DNA of 64,000 bases from positions 6,657,327 through 6,721,326 of the forward strand of contig NC_084590.1 in NCBI RefSeq assembly GCF_033807715.1, written 5' to 3'. This document shows, one piece after another, positions 20,122 through 31,962 of the stretch. Each line of letters begins with the position of its first letter. Within the stretch, counting starts at the first letter, position 1. The notes under the pieces are model-generated. The model did no database searches and was not told the DNA's origin. It saw nothing but the letters and a program-made list of their open reading frames with translations. Both the position numbers and the translations under genes were made by a program. Origin of the DNA: Cololabis saira. Its lineage: Eukaryota; Chordata; Actinopteri; Beloniformes; Belonidae.

Positions 20122-23100
20122 ATGAAAGATAGTGGTCCAATGGCAGGAAAACTGACACCACCGACATTCAAGAAGCAGACAGTGAACAACCTCACAGGAC
20201 CAAAACAGGCCGCTCCCAAAGAGGTACGAGCAGCACCAGGCACAGAACGCCCATATCAGTGACTCATCTGCAAGTCTCTGAACACCACCTTTTACAGGGA
20301 GTAGGGAGATCTTACAGGGAGATCTTTTAAGCTGGGCAGACACTGTGCGATATTCTAAATCGTTTGATTCAGCCCCATCTCAAACTGCACAACTAGATCG
20401 CTGAGTTCAAAAGTTCACAGCCCACGATTTATGGTCTCACACTGTACGACCCGATGCTCTGATGCTCCGTCTGCTCACACTATACGATCATAATCCTCAA
20501 GTCGGACTTCTGTTACTGGAACTGCAACGTCAAAAAGAAGTGGAAGAGGAGGAACCCCGAAGTGGAACACACCGAAGATGCTCAGCAAAAACAAACGCGC
20601 TGCCTTAAGCCTGAATTATGGTTCCGCGTTAAATGGACGGCGTAACCGTACGGTGCGGGTCGCCGCGTAACCTACGCCGTAGGCTCTGCGTTGGTGTAAC
20701 GGAACCATAAATCAGCCTTTAGCAATTTGTGCCATTCTGTGTGGTGATACATGAAAAAAGATTAGACAACGTCGTGATTGGACAAGGAATTGGCTGGGCA
20801 GACGTGGGAAATGCGGTCTTTTTTTCTGCTATTAAAACATGATTTGTATTGTGAATTTGCAACACTTTAAACTACAAATAATAGTTTTTGACGTGACATC
20901 AGAGATTGTGAATGCTCTCTGTGAAAGGATGAGGCAAATCGGGTCGTAGCTGCTTCAACTGTGAGATTCCTTCACGAGGAGCGACCAGGATTTCAAACAC
21001 GTTTGATTTTCTTGCGAGCACACGATTCGTGATCGTGAGCTCGTCGTGAGGTGTTAATCTCTCGTCGTGAGGTGTTAATCTCTCGTCGTGAGGTGTTAAT
21101 CTCTCGTCGTGAGGTGTTAATCTCTCGTCGTGAGGTGTTAATCTCTCGTCGTGAGGTGTTAATCTCTCGTCGTGAGGTGTTAATCTCTCGTCGTGAGGTG
21201 TTACTCTCTCGTCGTGAGGTGTTACTCTCTCGTCGTGAGGTGTTAATCTCTCGTCGTGAGGTGTTACTCTCTCGTCGTGAGGTGTTACTCTCTCGTCGTG
21301 AGGTGTTACTCTCTCGTCGTGAGGTGTTACTCTCTCGTCGTGAGGTGTTAATCTCTCGTCGTGAGGTGTTACTCTCTCGTCGTGAGGTGTTACTCTCTCG
21401 TCGTGAGGCGTTACTCTCTCATCGTGAGGTGTTAATATCTCGTCGTGAGGTGTTACTCTCTCGTCGTGAGGTGTTACTCTCTCGTCGTGAGGTGTTACTC
21501 TCTCGTCGTCAGGTGTTAATCTCTCGTCGTGAGGTGCTACTCTCTCGTCGTGAGGTGTTAATCTCTCGTCCTGAGGTGTTAATGTCTCGTCGTGAGGTGT
21601 TACTCTCTCGTCGTGAGGTGTTACTCTCTCGTCGTGAGGTGTTACTCTCTCGTCGTGAGGTGTTAATATCTCGTCGTGAGGCATTACTCTCTCGTCGTGA
21701 GGTGTTACTCTCGTCGTGAGGTGTTACTCTATCGTCGTCAGGTGTTAATCTCTCGTCGTCAGGTGTTAATCTCTCGTCGTGAGGTGTTAATCTCTCGTCG
21801 TGAGGTGTTACTCTCTCGTCGTGAGGTGTTAATCTCTCGTCGTGAGGTGTTACTCTCTCGTCGTGAGGTGTTACTCTCTCGTCGTGAGGTGTTACTCTCT
21901 CGTCGTGAGGTGTTACTCTCTCGTCGTGAGGTGTTACTCTCTCGTCGTGAGGTGTTACTCTCTCGTCGTGAGGCGTTACTCTCTCATCGTGAGGTGTTAA
22001 TCTCTCGTCGTGAGGTGTTACTCTCTCGTCGGGAGGTTTTACTCTCTCGTCGGGAGGTTTTAATCTCTCGTCGTGAGGTGTTACTCTCTCGTCGTGAGGT
22101 GTTAATATCTCGTCGTGAGGTGTTACTCTCTCGTCGTGAGGTGTTACTCTCTCGTCGTGAGGTGTTACTCTCTCGTCGTCAGGTGTTAATCTCTCGTCGT
22201 GAGGTGTTAATGTCTCGTCATGAGGTGTTACTCTCTCGTTGTGAGGTGTTACTCTCTCGTCGTGAGGTGTTACTCTCTCGTCGTCAGGTGTTAATCTCTC
22301 GTCGTGAGGTGTTACTCTCTCGTCGGGAGGTGTTACTCTCTCGTCGTGAGGTGTTACTCTCTCGTCGTGAGGTGTTAATCTCTCGTCGTGAGGTGTTAAT
22401 CTCTCGTCGTGAGGTGTTAATCTCTCGTCGTGAGGTGTTAATCTCTCGTCGTGAGGTGTTACTCTCTCGTCGTGAGGTGTTACTCTCTCGTCGTGAGGTG
22501 TTACTCTCGTCGTGAGGTGTTAATCTCTCGTCGTGAGGTGTTACTCTCTCGTCGTGAGGTGTTACTCTCTCGTCGTGAGGTGTTAATCTCTCGTCGTGAG
22601 GTGTTACTCTCTCGTCGTGAGGTGTTACTCTCTCGTCGTGAGGTGTTACTCTCTCGTCGTGAGGTGTTACTCTCTCGTCGTGAGGTGTTAATCTCTCGTC
22701 GTGAGGTGTTACTCTCTCGTCGTGAGGTGTTACTCTCTCGTCGTGAGGTGTTACTCTCTCGTCGTGAGGTGTTAATCTCTCGTCGTGAGGTGTTACTCTC
22801 TCGTCGTGAGGTGTTACTCTCTCGTCGTGAGGTGTTAATCTCTCGTCGTGAGGTGTTACTCTCTCGTCGTGAGGTGTTACTCTCTCGTCGTGAGGCGTTA
22901 CTCTCTCATCGTGAGGTGTTAATCTCTCGTCGTGAGGTGTTACTCTCTCGTCGTGAGGTGTTACTCTCTCGTCGTGAGGTGTTAATCTCTCGTCGTGAGG
23001 TGTTACTCTCTCGTCGTGAGGTGTTACTCTCTCGTCGTGAGGTGTTACTCTCTCGTCGGGAGGTTTTAATCTCTCGTCGTGAGGTGTTACTCTCTCGTCG

Positions 23101-25988
23101 TGAGGTGTTACTCTCTCGTCGTGAGGTGTTACTCTCTCGTCGTGAGGTGTTACTCTCTCGTCGTGAGGTGTTACTCTCTCGTCGTGAGGTGTTACTCTCT
23201 CGTCGTGAGGTGTTACTCTCTCGTCGTGAGGTGTTAATCTCTCGTCGTGAGGTTTTAATCTCGTCGTGAGGTGTTACTCTCTCGTCGTGAGGTGTTAATC
23301 TCGTCGTGAGGTGTTACTCTCTCGTCGTGAGGTGTTAATCTCTCATCGTGAGGTGTTACTCTCTCGTCGTGAGGTGTTACTCTCTCGTCGTGAGGTGTTA
23401 ATCTCTCGTCGTGAGGCGTTACTCTCTCGTCGTGAGGTGTTAATCTCTCGTCGTGAGGTGTTACTCTCTCGTCGTGAGGTGTTACTCTCTCGTCGTGAGG
23501 TGTTAATCTCTCGTCGTGAGGTTTTAATCTCGTCGTGAGGTGTTACTCTCTCGTCGTGAGGTGTTAATCTCTCATCGTGAGGTGTTACTCTCTCGTCGTG
23601 AGGTGTTAATCTCTCATCGTGAGGTGTTACTCTCTCGTCGTGAGGTGTTACTCTCTCGTCGTGAGGTGTTACTCTCTCGTCGTGAGGTGTTAATCTCTCG
23701 TCGTGAGGCGTTACTCTCTCGTCGTGAGGTGTTAATCTCTCGTCGTGAGGTGTTACTCTCTCGTCGTGAGGTGTTACTCTCTCGTCGTGAGGTGTTAATC
23801 TCTCGTCGTGAGGTGTTAATCTCTCGTCGTGAGGTTTTAATCTCTCGTCGTGAGGTGTTAATCTCTCGTCGTGAGTTTTTAATCTCTCGTCGTGAGGTGT
23901 TAATCTCTCGTCGTGAGGTGTTAATCTCTCGTCGTGAGGTGTTAATCTCTCGTCGTGAGGTGTTAATCTCTCGTCGTGAGGTCTTAATCTCTCGTCGTGA
24001 GGTTTTAATATCTCGTCGTGAGGTGTTAATCTCTCGTCGTGAGGTCTTAATATCTCGTCGTGAGGTTTTAATCTCTCGTCGTGAGGTCTTAATATCTCGT
24101 CGTGAGGTCTTAATCTCTCGTCGTGAGGTGTTACTCTCTCGTCGTGAGGTCTTAATCTCTCGTCGTGAGGTTTTAATATCTCGTCGTTACCCCACGTTTA
24201 CTACACGAGGCACGACCAACGATTGGGTTGAAATCCGGCCCGATCCAAAAAATAGTCGCACAGGTGGAAAATCGGTTCAAAACGAGTCGACAATCGCACA
24301 GTGTCTGCCCGGCTTTAGAGAAGGAATGGATGGAGTCATGTTTTATTGCTGTTGTGCTTTTGAGACTCTCCCGTTTGAGCTGGCTTCATAAACATACAAT
24401 TTTAGATTGTTAAATAATGTGGTGGTGTGGTTGTGTAAATAATGTGGTGGTGTGGTTGTGTCTCCTCTCCTTCGTAACAGATGGAGTGTACACTTTCAAA
24501 TGAAGGCAAATCTCCACCTACAAAGAAAAAGACTCCTCAAACCTCAACCGTGGACTCAGCAGGTGCATTCGCAGCTGCAGCTGCAGGTACGGAGCCCCAC
24601 AACATATTTCTGCTTTAAAAACGTACGGCCAAGTAGCCCCCCTCCTATCCTATGTCGGGTTTTATTGTTTTATTTTTAAAAAAAAAGATGTAATAGAGAT
24701 GTGACGCCCCCGGCCTCCTCCTCCCTCTCATCCGGGGGAATCCCAACATCAGGGGATCCACCCCTGGACCCCTGATGTTCCAACATGGGGCTTGTTCTGG
24801 TCCAACATCAAAACACAACAGAGGCCCAATCCCGCCCTCTCATAGAGCCATATGAAATCCGTGTTAACGGAATCGCGGACGGAATCGCGGAAATGACCAA
24901 TAAAAATGGAATTAGAATAAAACGCGGAATATTACAGAATTGGCCCTAATCTGGGTTTAAATTCAGTTTTCGGGAGAAAATGGAACATTAGAAATCAAGT
25001 GAAGACGGTGGAGCGAGCTTAAGCCACGCACGCGAACGCGCATATACACAACACACACGTGCTGCTGTTTACATCATGATCGTCAAATGGTTTTACATTT
25101 TAATTTGAAGGTTTAACAGGATGTTCAATGTGTTTATGTGAGTTAAGATAACTGACCAGCGTCCTCCATGCAGTTGTGCTGTGTGTTAGGGCGGAAACAG
25201 AGCTCTCTGATTTTCACAATAAAATGGTACGGGCGTGTACTTCCACTTCCACAGTGCTCCACAAAAAACAATGACATCCAAGCGAGCGGCTCCCTCCCCT
25301 CTAGGGTCTGCAAAAAAGTTACGGAACTCCACGCTAAGTGCTACATACAGAGCAGAGCAGTACGCTGACTTCTATGCATCAGGCAACAAGCTTTTTTGTA
25401 AATATTGTCAACATACGGTGGACTGGACTCGAAAAAACACGTGCGACGATCACATAGCCTCCAAAAGCCATGTAAGGAACAAGGAAAAACAACGTGCTTC
25501 TCAAAGCACACCAGCCCTGCAAGACTTAGGCTGTTTGCGCCGAGTCTGATATCCCTTTGAACAAGCTTAAGAAGCTACGACCGTTTCTAGTGAAACACTG
25601 CAAGCAGGGAGGATCGCTGCCCGAGAACGAAACGACGCAGTGATTCTTAACCATAGGGCCGCGGCCCACACTTGGGCCGCGAGCGCCATCTAGTGGGCCG
25701 CAAAGATTATTACAGGGGAAGAAAGAAAAACTGCAAAACTGTTCAATTGTTAAGATGTGTTTATATTAATTTATTATAAAAATGTGTTGAGACAATTAAC
25801 AAAGAAAAGGGGAAATTCAAACTGCTGGTAAATAAATAAAATAAGATAGCATTTGAAATAAAATAAAATCTATTTTATTTTTAAGAGAGAAAAATATGTG
25901 TAATTAAAGTTACACATGTTAAGTTGCAAATATGTACTTTTTTTAATATAACAGTCAGATGCAGATGTTGATACAACTATGAGGCTAC

Positions 25989-26046
<58 letters not shown>

Positions 26047-29000
26047 ATATATATTATGATGTTCTGGACCTTCGCTTGAGTAAATTTTCTCTAAATGGAC
26101 CTCTTAAAGTTGAATACCCCTGCTATACAGTGTTAATATTTAACTTAAATATTTAAGTTGCTGCCTGCATTGTTGCATAGTTTGATGCATTATTGTTGTT
26201 CATTTGTGCACTTTATGTTATTTTTATAACAAAACTCTGAGGTGGAGTGTTTATTATTTATTATTTCTCTTTAAAATGTAATTGAACAGTATTTCACTAA
26301 TTTCAGGCACTTTAAACATTAAATGGACTGTTATATTAAATTGTGGACATTTATTCATTTCCACTTACCAGACACTTTTTTTAATGGTAAAAATGACGAT
26401 AAAAAGCAAAATACAGAATTCAGAAATATTAAAATGGAAAAAACGGAATTTGAGAAAAAATAAAACGGAATTGGGCAAAAAATAAAACGGATTTCATATG
26501 GCTCTACCCTCTCAGGTAGCTATTCCCCCCGTCAGCGTTGACGTCTCCCAGAAGGACAATCAGCACTTTCCAGCTCACTCGCCACAGATTCCAAGCAGAA
26601 CTCCAAATTGTTCAGAAATAATTTTATAACCCTTTCCAGATTAGTTTTCAGTAACAGTTGCTTCTAGTGCTGGGCGGTATGACCAAAACTGTATATCACG
26701 GTATTTTTCAAAATTATATCGGTTTCACGGTATATCACGGTATTTTTTTTTTTCATGCACAACTGGGTGTTAACCACATTTTCTAATGATTTGGAAAGGA
26801 ATTGCTGCAGTAAATTGGCTTAGAATGGCCTATTTTACTGTCATGAGGAGGAAATATTGTAGAAAAACATTAATGTTCACACTAGTATAAATACAGGTTT
26901 GCATGGCCTCACGTGTGCCGGCGCTAGGACCCCGCGGACGCATGGTGTGTCGTCGGGCTGTGTTTTCCTTCAAGCTTCCCTGCAGCGTCACATGCAAACA
27001 CAAACACACGTACCTGGCAGAAACATTTCTTTATATCATGTTGTCTGTCGCCCGCGATATTTTTTCATTTTTTGCCCGGCGCCATAGTTGGCTAGCTACA
27101 AACTCTATACATCCCATAATGTATAATAATATTCCCCCGCTCTCAGCAGCGGTACTCGCATCGTTAAGGCTGATTTATGGTGCTGCGTTACACCAACGCA
27201 GAGCCTACGGCGTAGGGTACACAGCGAGCGGCCGTACAGTGCACGTCACCGCGTACCCTACCGCGTAGGCTCTATGTCGATTTAACGCCGAACCATAATT
27301 CAGGATTTATTAGGCAACGAAGCAGGTTGACTCCCGTTGCAGAACAGCGCTACAGAGGCGCTCCTAAACGTAAATGATCATTGATTTTTATTTTATAGGC
27401 CTGGCGGGGGGTCTCGTTGGCCTGGCGGCCCCGCCAGGCCCATACAGTGGTAGAGGAAACACTGTCCAGCGGCGCTACGTTCCGCCGCGCGGCGCGGAAT
27501 ATCATAAGAAAAATAAACACCGGTATTCGGTATGGACCGCTATTCCGCCCAGCACTAGTTGCTTCTCTTAAACCAATGCTGATGTCTTTCCATCTTGTCG
27601 TTGGACTAAACAACATGTGAATGCACCAGACCAGCAAACTGCAGAGGCCAGTTTATTTGTACAGCACAAGGTAATTCAAAGTGCTTTACATCAACATTAA
27701 AAGCACCAAGACACAATTAAACAGTAAATAACAAATAAAATGAAATAAAATGATAAGAAAAGAGGTAAAATAATAAAAGGCACAAGTTGTTAAAAAGTAA
27801 GGGCAGTAGAGTACAGCAGATACATCTCATTCTTACAATGGCAAGAATTACTTTTTTATACGGTCAAAACGTACAAAGACCGGGTCAAATACAGAATTAC
27901 AAAAGTAATCTGTAACAATTTGTACGGTGAATTAAACCATTTTGACAATTCCATGCCACAATGCCTGTTTCCTTATTTCTACGGAAGAGTATTAGGGCCA
28001 TGCAGGAGAAAAAATATTTGAGACCGGAACATTTTTTTTTATTGTGCACTTTGAGAAAAAAGTTTAAATGTCGAGAATATTGTTGAAATACAATTTCAAG
28101 AATAAAGTCGAAATTTCATTTCATTTCATTTTTTTCTCAACATTTCAATTTTTTTCACGAAATTTTGACTTTATTCTTGAAATTGTACTTCAACATTAAT
28201 CTCGACATTTCGACTTTTCTCTCGACATTTCAACTCAAGTGCATAATGAAAAAAAAAATCTTCCTCCTCTAAAATATTATTTTTATTGTTCTCCTGCCTG
28301 GCCCCAATACACTTCTGTAGATTTCACACAACTGACGAGAATTATGTTTTTATACGGTCAAAACGTACAAAGACCGGGTCAAATACAGTATTACAAAGTA
28401 ATCTGTAACAATTCATGTGGTGAATTAAACCAATTTGACAATTCTACGTCACAATGCCTGTATTCAGGGCTTATCCATAACTTTGCCCGGTTTGAAAAAA
28501 ATCACAAGTAGACGCTTAAATAACAAATAAAATAAAATGATAAGAAAAGAGGTAAAATAATAAAAAGCACAAGTTGTTTGAAAGTAAGGGCAGTAGAGTC
28601 TGGCAGGTAAGTATTTAATTTAAGAGTAGCTTCAGTAACCAGTAATGCTGACTATGATAAACATCTGCACACCTGCATGTGGTTGCAGTTGACCCTTTTT
28701 AATCCCGTATGAGCTGTCAGTGGGTACTAAAGGTTGCCCACGGGATTCAGTTATTTTCTTTATTTCATTTTTGTTACATAAATAATGTTGCGGGGAAAAA
28801 AGGCCCAACAATTTCTGCAATGAAGGTCAAAGGAAGGGGATGTGGTATCAACCGACTGCAGGTCGGAGAGGTCTGAAACAAACAGGATGTGTACATGTCT
28901 GTCCTGCAGAGAACATTCTCTCTGCTCTGCTGCAAATACACAAGCAGGAGACGTGTGTTTAAAAACCCACTGAGCTCCACAGTCCACACGTTTTTATTTT

Positions 29001-30239
29001 TTGGAGTGAGATGTAAAGAATAGAAGGTTGGGTTAGGGTTTGAAGATATAAGCAAATGCTGACGTCGTCTGTCCGTGTGCTCTCATCTCAGGTGCAAGCA
29101 GAGAGCTCAACATGCTGGTGGCAAACTTTGCTGAAGTCTTAAGGTATTCAAACATCTCCGTTTCACGTAGCTGAGGGTGGATGTGAGGGTGGATGTGAGG
29201 GTGGATGTGAGGGTGGATGTGAGGGTGGATGTGAGGGTGGTGGAGCAGTGAGCAACTCTAACCCTGGATTCACACTGAAAGCGTCAGAAATCTCCTGTGG
29301 TGGCCCAGGACTCCTGCATCGCTGCTTGCCAAAGTCTGTCGATGCCTGCAGTGGGTGGGGCTTTCAAGCTACGCTGCAGAGGTGGAGGGTTCCTACCATG
29401 GGCGGGGCTTCAGGGGGGGCCGGGGGGGGGTGGTGCAAGTAAAATCGTCATCAAAACCGTCTATCTAACGTCATACTTCATCATCGATCACTCGTCAACA
29501 GAGCAGTGATCCTACAGCATGAGCGGGAGTCAGAAACCTGAAAAGTGCTTGAATTTTAGTTTAAGTGCTTGAAAGTGCTTGAAATTATACTACTATCTGC
29601 TACTATACTATCGTTGGGACCATCCAGCCCCTCAACCATCAGTTAGTGTTTCACATGAGCAGTTCAGGTAAAAACAGCAGTCAAATCAGCAAAAATGTCA
29701 GTTTGCTGGATGAAATATATTAATTCTTGATAAAATAAGTGTGTTAGTGACAGCTCTGCTCCTGTACGCATGTGGATGAGTGTGTGTTTGTGTGAACATG
29801 AAAGTACAATCTGCATTGAGGCTTCTTGGTTTGGGAATCCCGGTCTGTGATTGGACGCTGCTTCGGCGTCGCAGCTGCTCATTTGCATAAAGTTCAGATT
29901 TTTCAACTTCAAATTGATGCTCCCGACCCCTCCGACACCTCCGTGGCCTCCGACGCCTCTTGCAGCGCTTTCATAGACAATGAATGGCAGCCGACGCCTG
30001 TGACGCTTTCAGTGTGAATCCAGGGAAAGCCTGGCAGCACAAACCGCTCAAAGGTGACGCGTGTTTGGTTACTTCCTGCTCTCCCTTGTTGCAGTGAGAG
30101 AGCTGCAGGCGACAACACCCAGATGAAGGAGCTGGAGGGCCTTCTGGTCCAGGCTCGGAACCTGGAGTCCCACCTGAAGGAGAAGAAGCAGCACCTGAAG
30201 CAGACGCTGGCTCTGATCTCTGATAAGCTGCAGGGTTAG
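20122..30239 (+). CDS. tex12: TEX12, synaptonemal complex central element protein (4 coding exons)
   Basis: Coding exons are 20122-20223 (exon begins 20118 after an acceptor), 24481-24586, 29092-29143 and 30095-30239. All introns are GT-AG with phases 0, 1 and 2, giving 134 residues. The last two exons join to give ELNMLVANFAEVLSERAA, then an Asn/Gln-containing helical stretch to KLQG and the stop. This matches the C-terminal coiled-coil of vertebrate TEX12, which has an LLSERAA-type core in a protein of about 123 residues. Known role: TEX12 binds SYCE2 and assembles the fibres of the central element during meiosis. The N-terminal 70 residues are Pro/Lys/Ala-rich and disordered. M7 in exon 1 is an alternative start. 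Intron 1 (4.3 kb) holds a 3.15-kb minisatellite, and intron 2 holds two hAT elements. AATAAA lies at 30365-30370. The neighbour is bco2, tail to tail. Confidence 0.92.
20608..20718. mobile_element. Harbinger-type MITE with TTA duplication (copy 1)
   Basis: Palindromic element from agcctgaattatggttccgc to gcggaaccataaatcagcct-type ends, flanked by TTA on both sides (20605-20607, 20719-20721). The 3-bp TWA target is typical of PIF/Harbinger. A second copy is at 27167-27306. Confidence 0.7.
21036..24188. repeat. About 3.15-kb minisatellite, 21-bp unit (about 150 copies)
   Basis: The unit is gaggtgttactctctcgtcgt, with a major A/C alternation (gttaatctc / gttactctc) and rarer variants (gaggcgtta, ctcatcgtg, cgtcaggtg, gggaggtttt). 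Because 21 is divisible by three and no unit contains a stop in several frames, long REVLLSR (+) and TPHDERV (-) open frames appear. These are artefacts. Occasional 2-base deletions (for example near 21708, 22506 and 23258) shift frame. Variant blocks recur in the same order, which indicates block duplication. Confidence 0.97.
25271..25630 (+). pseudogene. CGGBP1-like / hAT BED-finger protein fragment
   Basis: The frame from M at 25271 to 25549 contains FCKYCQHTVDWTRKNTCDDH followed by IASKSH. This is a C2H2 BED-like finger with the spacing seen in CGGBP1, a hAT-derived vertebrate DNA-binding protein. After the stop near 25550, another frame continues with IPLNKLKKLRPFLVKHCKQG, which matches the next conserved CGGBP1 block. 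So the gene is frameshifted, then cut by an insertion at 25638. It is a transposon remnant, not host CGGBP1. Confidence 0.72.
25638..26122. mobile_element. Nested hAT-like element with (TA)n
   Basis: Ends cagtgattcttaacc / gttgaatacccctg are typical of short hAT derivatives. A (TA)n microsatellite occupies 25989-26042. No 8-bp duplication is visible. Confidence 0.55.
26665..27557. mobile_element. hAT nonautonomous element 'TAGTGCTGGGCGGTATGACC', exact 8-bp duplication
   Basis: Ends tagtgctgggcggtatgacc and ggaccgctattccgcccagcacta are flanked by GTTGCTTC (26657-26664 and 27558-27565). It is distinct from, but related at the ends to, the GGGCTGGGCGATAT family. A Harbinger-type MITE is nested at 27167-27306, flanked by TTA. 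Confidence 0.88.
27167..27306. mobile_element. Harbinger-type MITE with TTA duplication (copy 2)
   Basis: Palindromic, same family as 20608-20718 (aggctgatttatggt ... accataattcaggat), flanked by TTA at 27164-27166 and 27307-27309. It is nested in the hAT element 26665-27557. Confidence 0.7.
27640..27970 (-). repeat. Dispersed non-LTR tail-like repeat
   Basis: It carries the same two modules as 16243-16600 (caaggtaattcaaagtgctt, then ggtcaaaacgtacaaagacc). Partial further copies follow at 28337-28620. Confidence 0.55.
27980..28318. mobile_element. Palindromic MITE 'TACGGAAGAGTATTAGGGCC' copy
   Basis: Inverted ends tacggaagagtattagggcc and ggccccaatacacttctgta, with facing 'gtcgaaatttc' units inside. 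It lies in tex12 intron 2. Confidence 0.72.
29165..29240. repeat. 12-bp minisatellite (GTGAGGGTGGAT), about 6 copies
   Basis: A tandem array of gtgagggtggat starts about 20 bases downstream of the tex12 exon-3 donor. Confidence 0.9.
29262..30025. mobile_element. TIR element 'CCCTGGATTCACACTGAAAGCG' in tex12 intron 3
   Basis: The left end ccctggattcacactgaaag and the right end ctttcagtgtgaatccaggg are perfect inverted copies over about 24 bases. It fills most of the last intron. A fragment of the 'aagtgcttgaa' family lies inside at 29537-29590. The target duplication is unclear. Confidence 0.75.
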
Positions 30240-30364
30240 AGGAGCCTCTGCCTCCCCTCTCTGGTTGTTCCTGTGACCCGCCTAGTTCCCACTCCCATCT
30301 GGAGGAGGGCCCTACTACACCCGTTACCTAGCAGGGAACGCATGCTGTTATTCACTCTTGGTTC

Positions 30365-30370
30365 AATAAA
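30365..30370 (+). terminator. Candidate polyadenylation signal of tex12
   Basis: AATAAA, 126 bases past the tex12 stop codon. Confidence 0.6.
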
Positions 30371-30929
30371 GGTTACATGGGTAGAAAAACATTTCATCTC
30401 TTTGACTCTTCTTAGCATCACTCACGCTGTGCTTGTGTCTGATGACACAGCAGATGGTGTTTTATTTACAACGTTTCTTCCTTCACACACAGTAGAAACA
30501 GGAAATATGAAGGAGTCTCATCTTTTTATCTAATTTATTTTGTATAAGTAGAATGAAAACATCCGATCCTAGTATTTTGCAAAACAAAAATTCAATTTTA
30601 TTTATATAGCGTCTTTTACAACAGAAGTTTTACATAAACATAACATAAACAATGGCAGGTAAAAACTCCCCTAGTTGGAGAAAAATCTGCATCCACGATC
30701 CTGAGAAAAACTACAAGAACGATGAACAATGATGGCTATGAAATACTTGTAATTAATAAATGAAAATGGAAGAGAAGAAGGGTGAGAGGCACCGCCCAGT
30801 GGATCATGTTGGTGTCCCCCTGCAGCAGAGGCCTATAGCAGCATATCATGAAGCTATGTTTGAAACTAACTATTAGTCTTGTTCTATAGCTGCAGCTATG
30901 ACTACTGACTCTAACACACTAGAGTTTAC

Positions 30930-31555
30930 ACTAACTAGAGGTTTACTGACACCAACTAGAGGTTTACTAACACTAGAGGTTTACTAAACACCAACTAGAG
31001 GTTTACTGACACCAACTAGAGGTTTACTAAACACCAACTAGAGGTTTACTAACACTAACTAGAGGTTTACTAACACTAACTAGAGGTTTACTAAATACTA
31101 ACTAGAGGTTTACTAACACTAACTAGAGGTTTACTAACACTAACTAGAGGTTTACTAAATACTAACTAGAGGTTTACTAACACTAACTAGAGGTTTACTA
31201 ACACTAACTAGAGGTTTACTAACACTAACTAGAGGTTTACTTACACTACCTAGAGGCTTACTAACACTAACTAGAGGTTTACTAACACCAACTAGAGGTT
31301 TACTAACACCAACTAGAGGTTTACTAACTTCAACTAGAGGTTTACTAAAGACTAGAGGTTTACTGACACTAACTAGAGGTTTACTAACACCAACTAGAGG
31401 TTTACTAACACTAACTAGAGGTTTACTAACACTAACTAGAGGTTTACTAACACTAACTAGAGGTTTACTAACACCAACTAGAGGTTTACTAACACTAACT
31501 AGAGGTTTACTAACACTAACTAGAGGTTTACTAACACTAACTAGAGGTTTACTAA
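30930..31555. repeat. 21-bp minisatellite (AACTAGAGGTTTACTAACACT), about 29 copies
   Basis: The unit aactagaggtttactaacac(t) is repeated, with variants containing cc for ct and short insertions (actaaacacc, actaaatact). It lies between tex12 and bco2 inside a LINE-like repeat. Confidence 0.95.
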
Positions 31556-31956
31556 ACAGAAAGGTTTTAAGTTTAGTTTTAAAGGTGGAGGTGGTGTCAG
31601 CCTCCTTAACCCAGATTGGAAGTTGGTTCCATAGTAATGGTGCCTGATAGCAGAAGACCGTCCTTCAAATCTACATTTAGATACTCTAGGAACTACGAGT
31701 AAACCTGCACTCCGAGAACGGAGAGCTCTGCCAGGAACATAAGGCACTATCAAGTCTTGCAAATAATGCGGAGCTAAGCTGGGCTTAATATGCAAGTAAG
31801 GTGCAAGTTTGTAGGTCATGTGGTGCCACCAAAATACACTTTCTGTGCAGTCTGTGATTCTGTTGCATATTACCAACCTCTGGTTGGCGATAATGCTCAG
31901 AACGACTCATGTGGTACCCCCAAACATGTAAAACAGGAGTTTAGTTACAGTTTTGT

Positions 31957-31962
31957 TTTATT
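31957..31962 (-). terminator. Candidate polyadenylation signal of bco2
   Basis: AATAAA on the minus strand about 460 bases past the bco2 stop. It lies at the edge of a LINE-like repeat, so it is only a possibility. Confidence 0.25.

Larger units (their letters stand above)
20338..24317. mobile_element. TIR element housing the 21-bp minisatellite in tex12 intron 1
   Basis: The left end taagctgggcagacactgtg and the inverted right end cacagtgtctgcccggctt form terminal repeats (about 20338 and 24317). Subterminal sequences containing cacgattcgtgatcg- and gtcgtgagg-type motifs grade into the minisatellite, suggesting the array grew from a motif of the element. The target duplication is not clear. 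A small Harbinger-type MITE is nested at 20608-20718. Confidence 0.6.
24843..26506 (+). mobile_element. hAT element with CGGBP1-like BED-finger remnant, exact 8-bp duplication
   Basis: The terminal repeats tagagccatatgaaatccgt / acggatttcatatggctcta are flanked by CCCTCTCA on both sides (24835-24842, 26507-26514). Inside lies a CGGBP1-like coding remnant (25271-25630) that is interrupted by a second element at 25638-26122. Confidence 0.9.

Noticed and set aside
21036..24188. CRISPR-like array
   Set aside because: Direct repeats without unique spacers in a vertebrate genome; it is a minisatellite.
21051..24391. Long REVLLSR-repeat and TPHDERV-repeat open frames as repetitive proteins
   Set aside because: They follow from a stop-free 21-bp tandem unit, exist on both strands and lie in an intron of tex12. 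Frame shifts from 2-base deletions break them at random.
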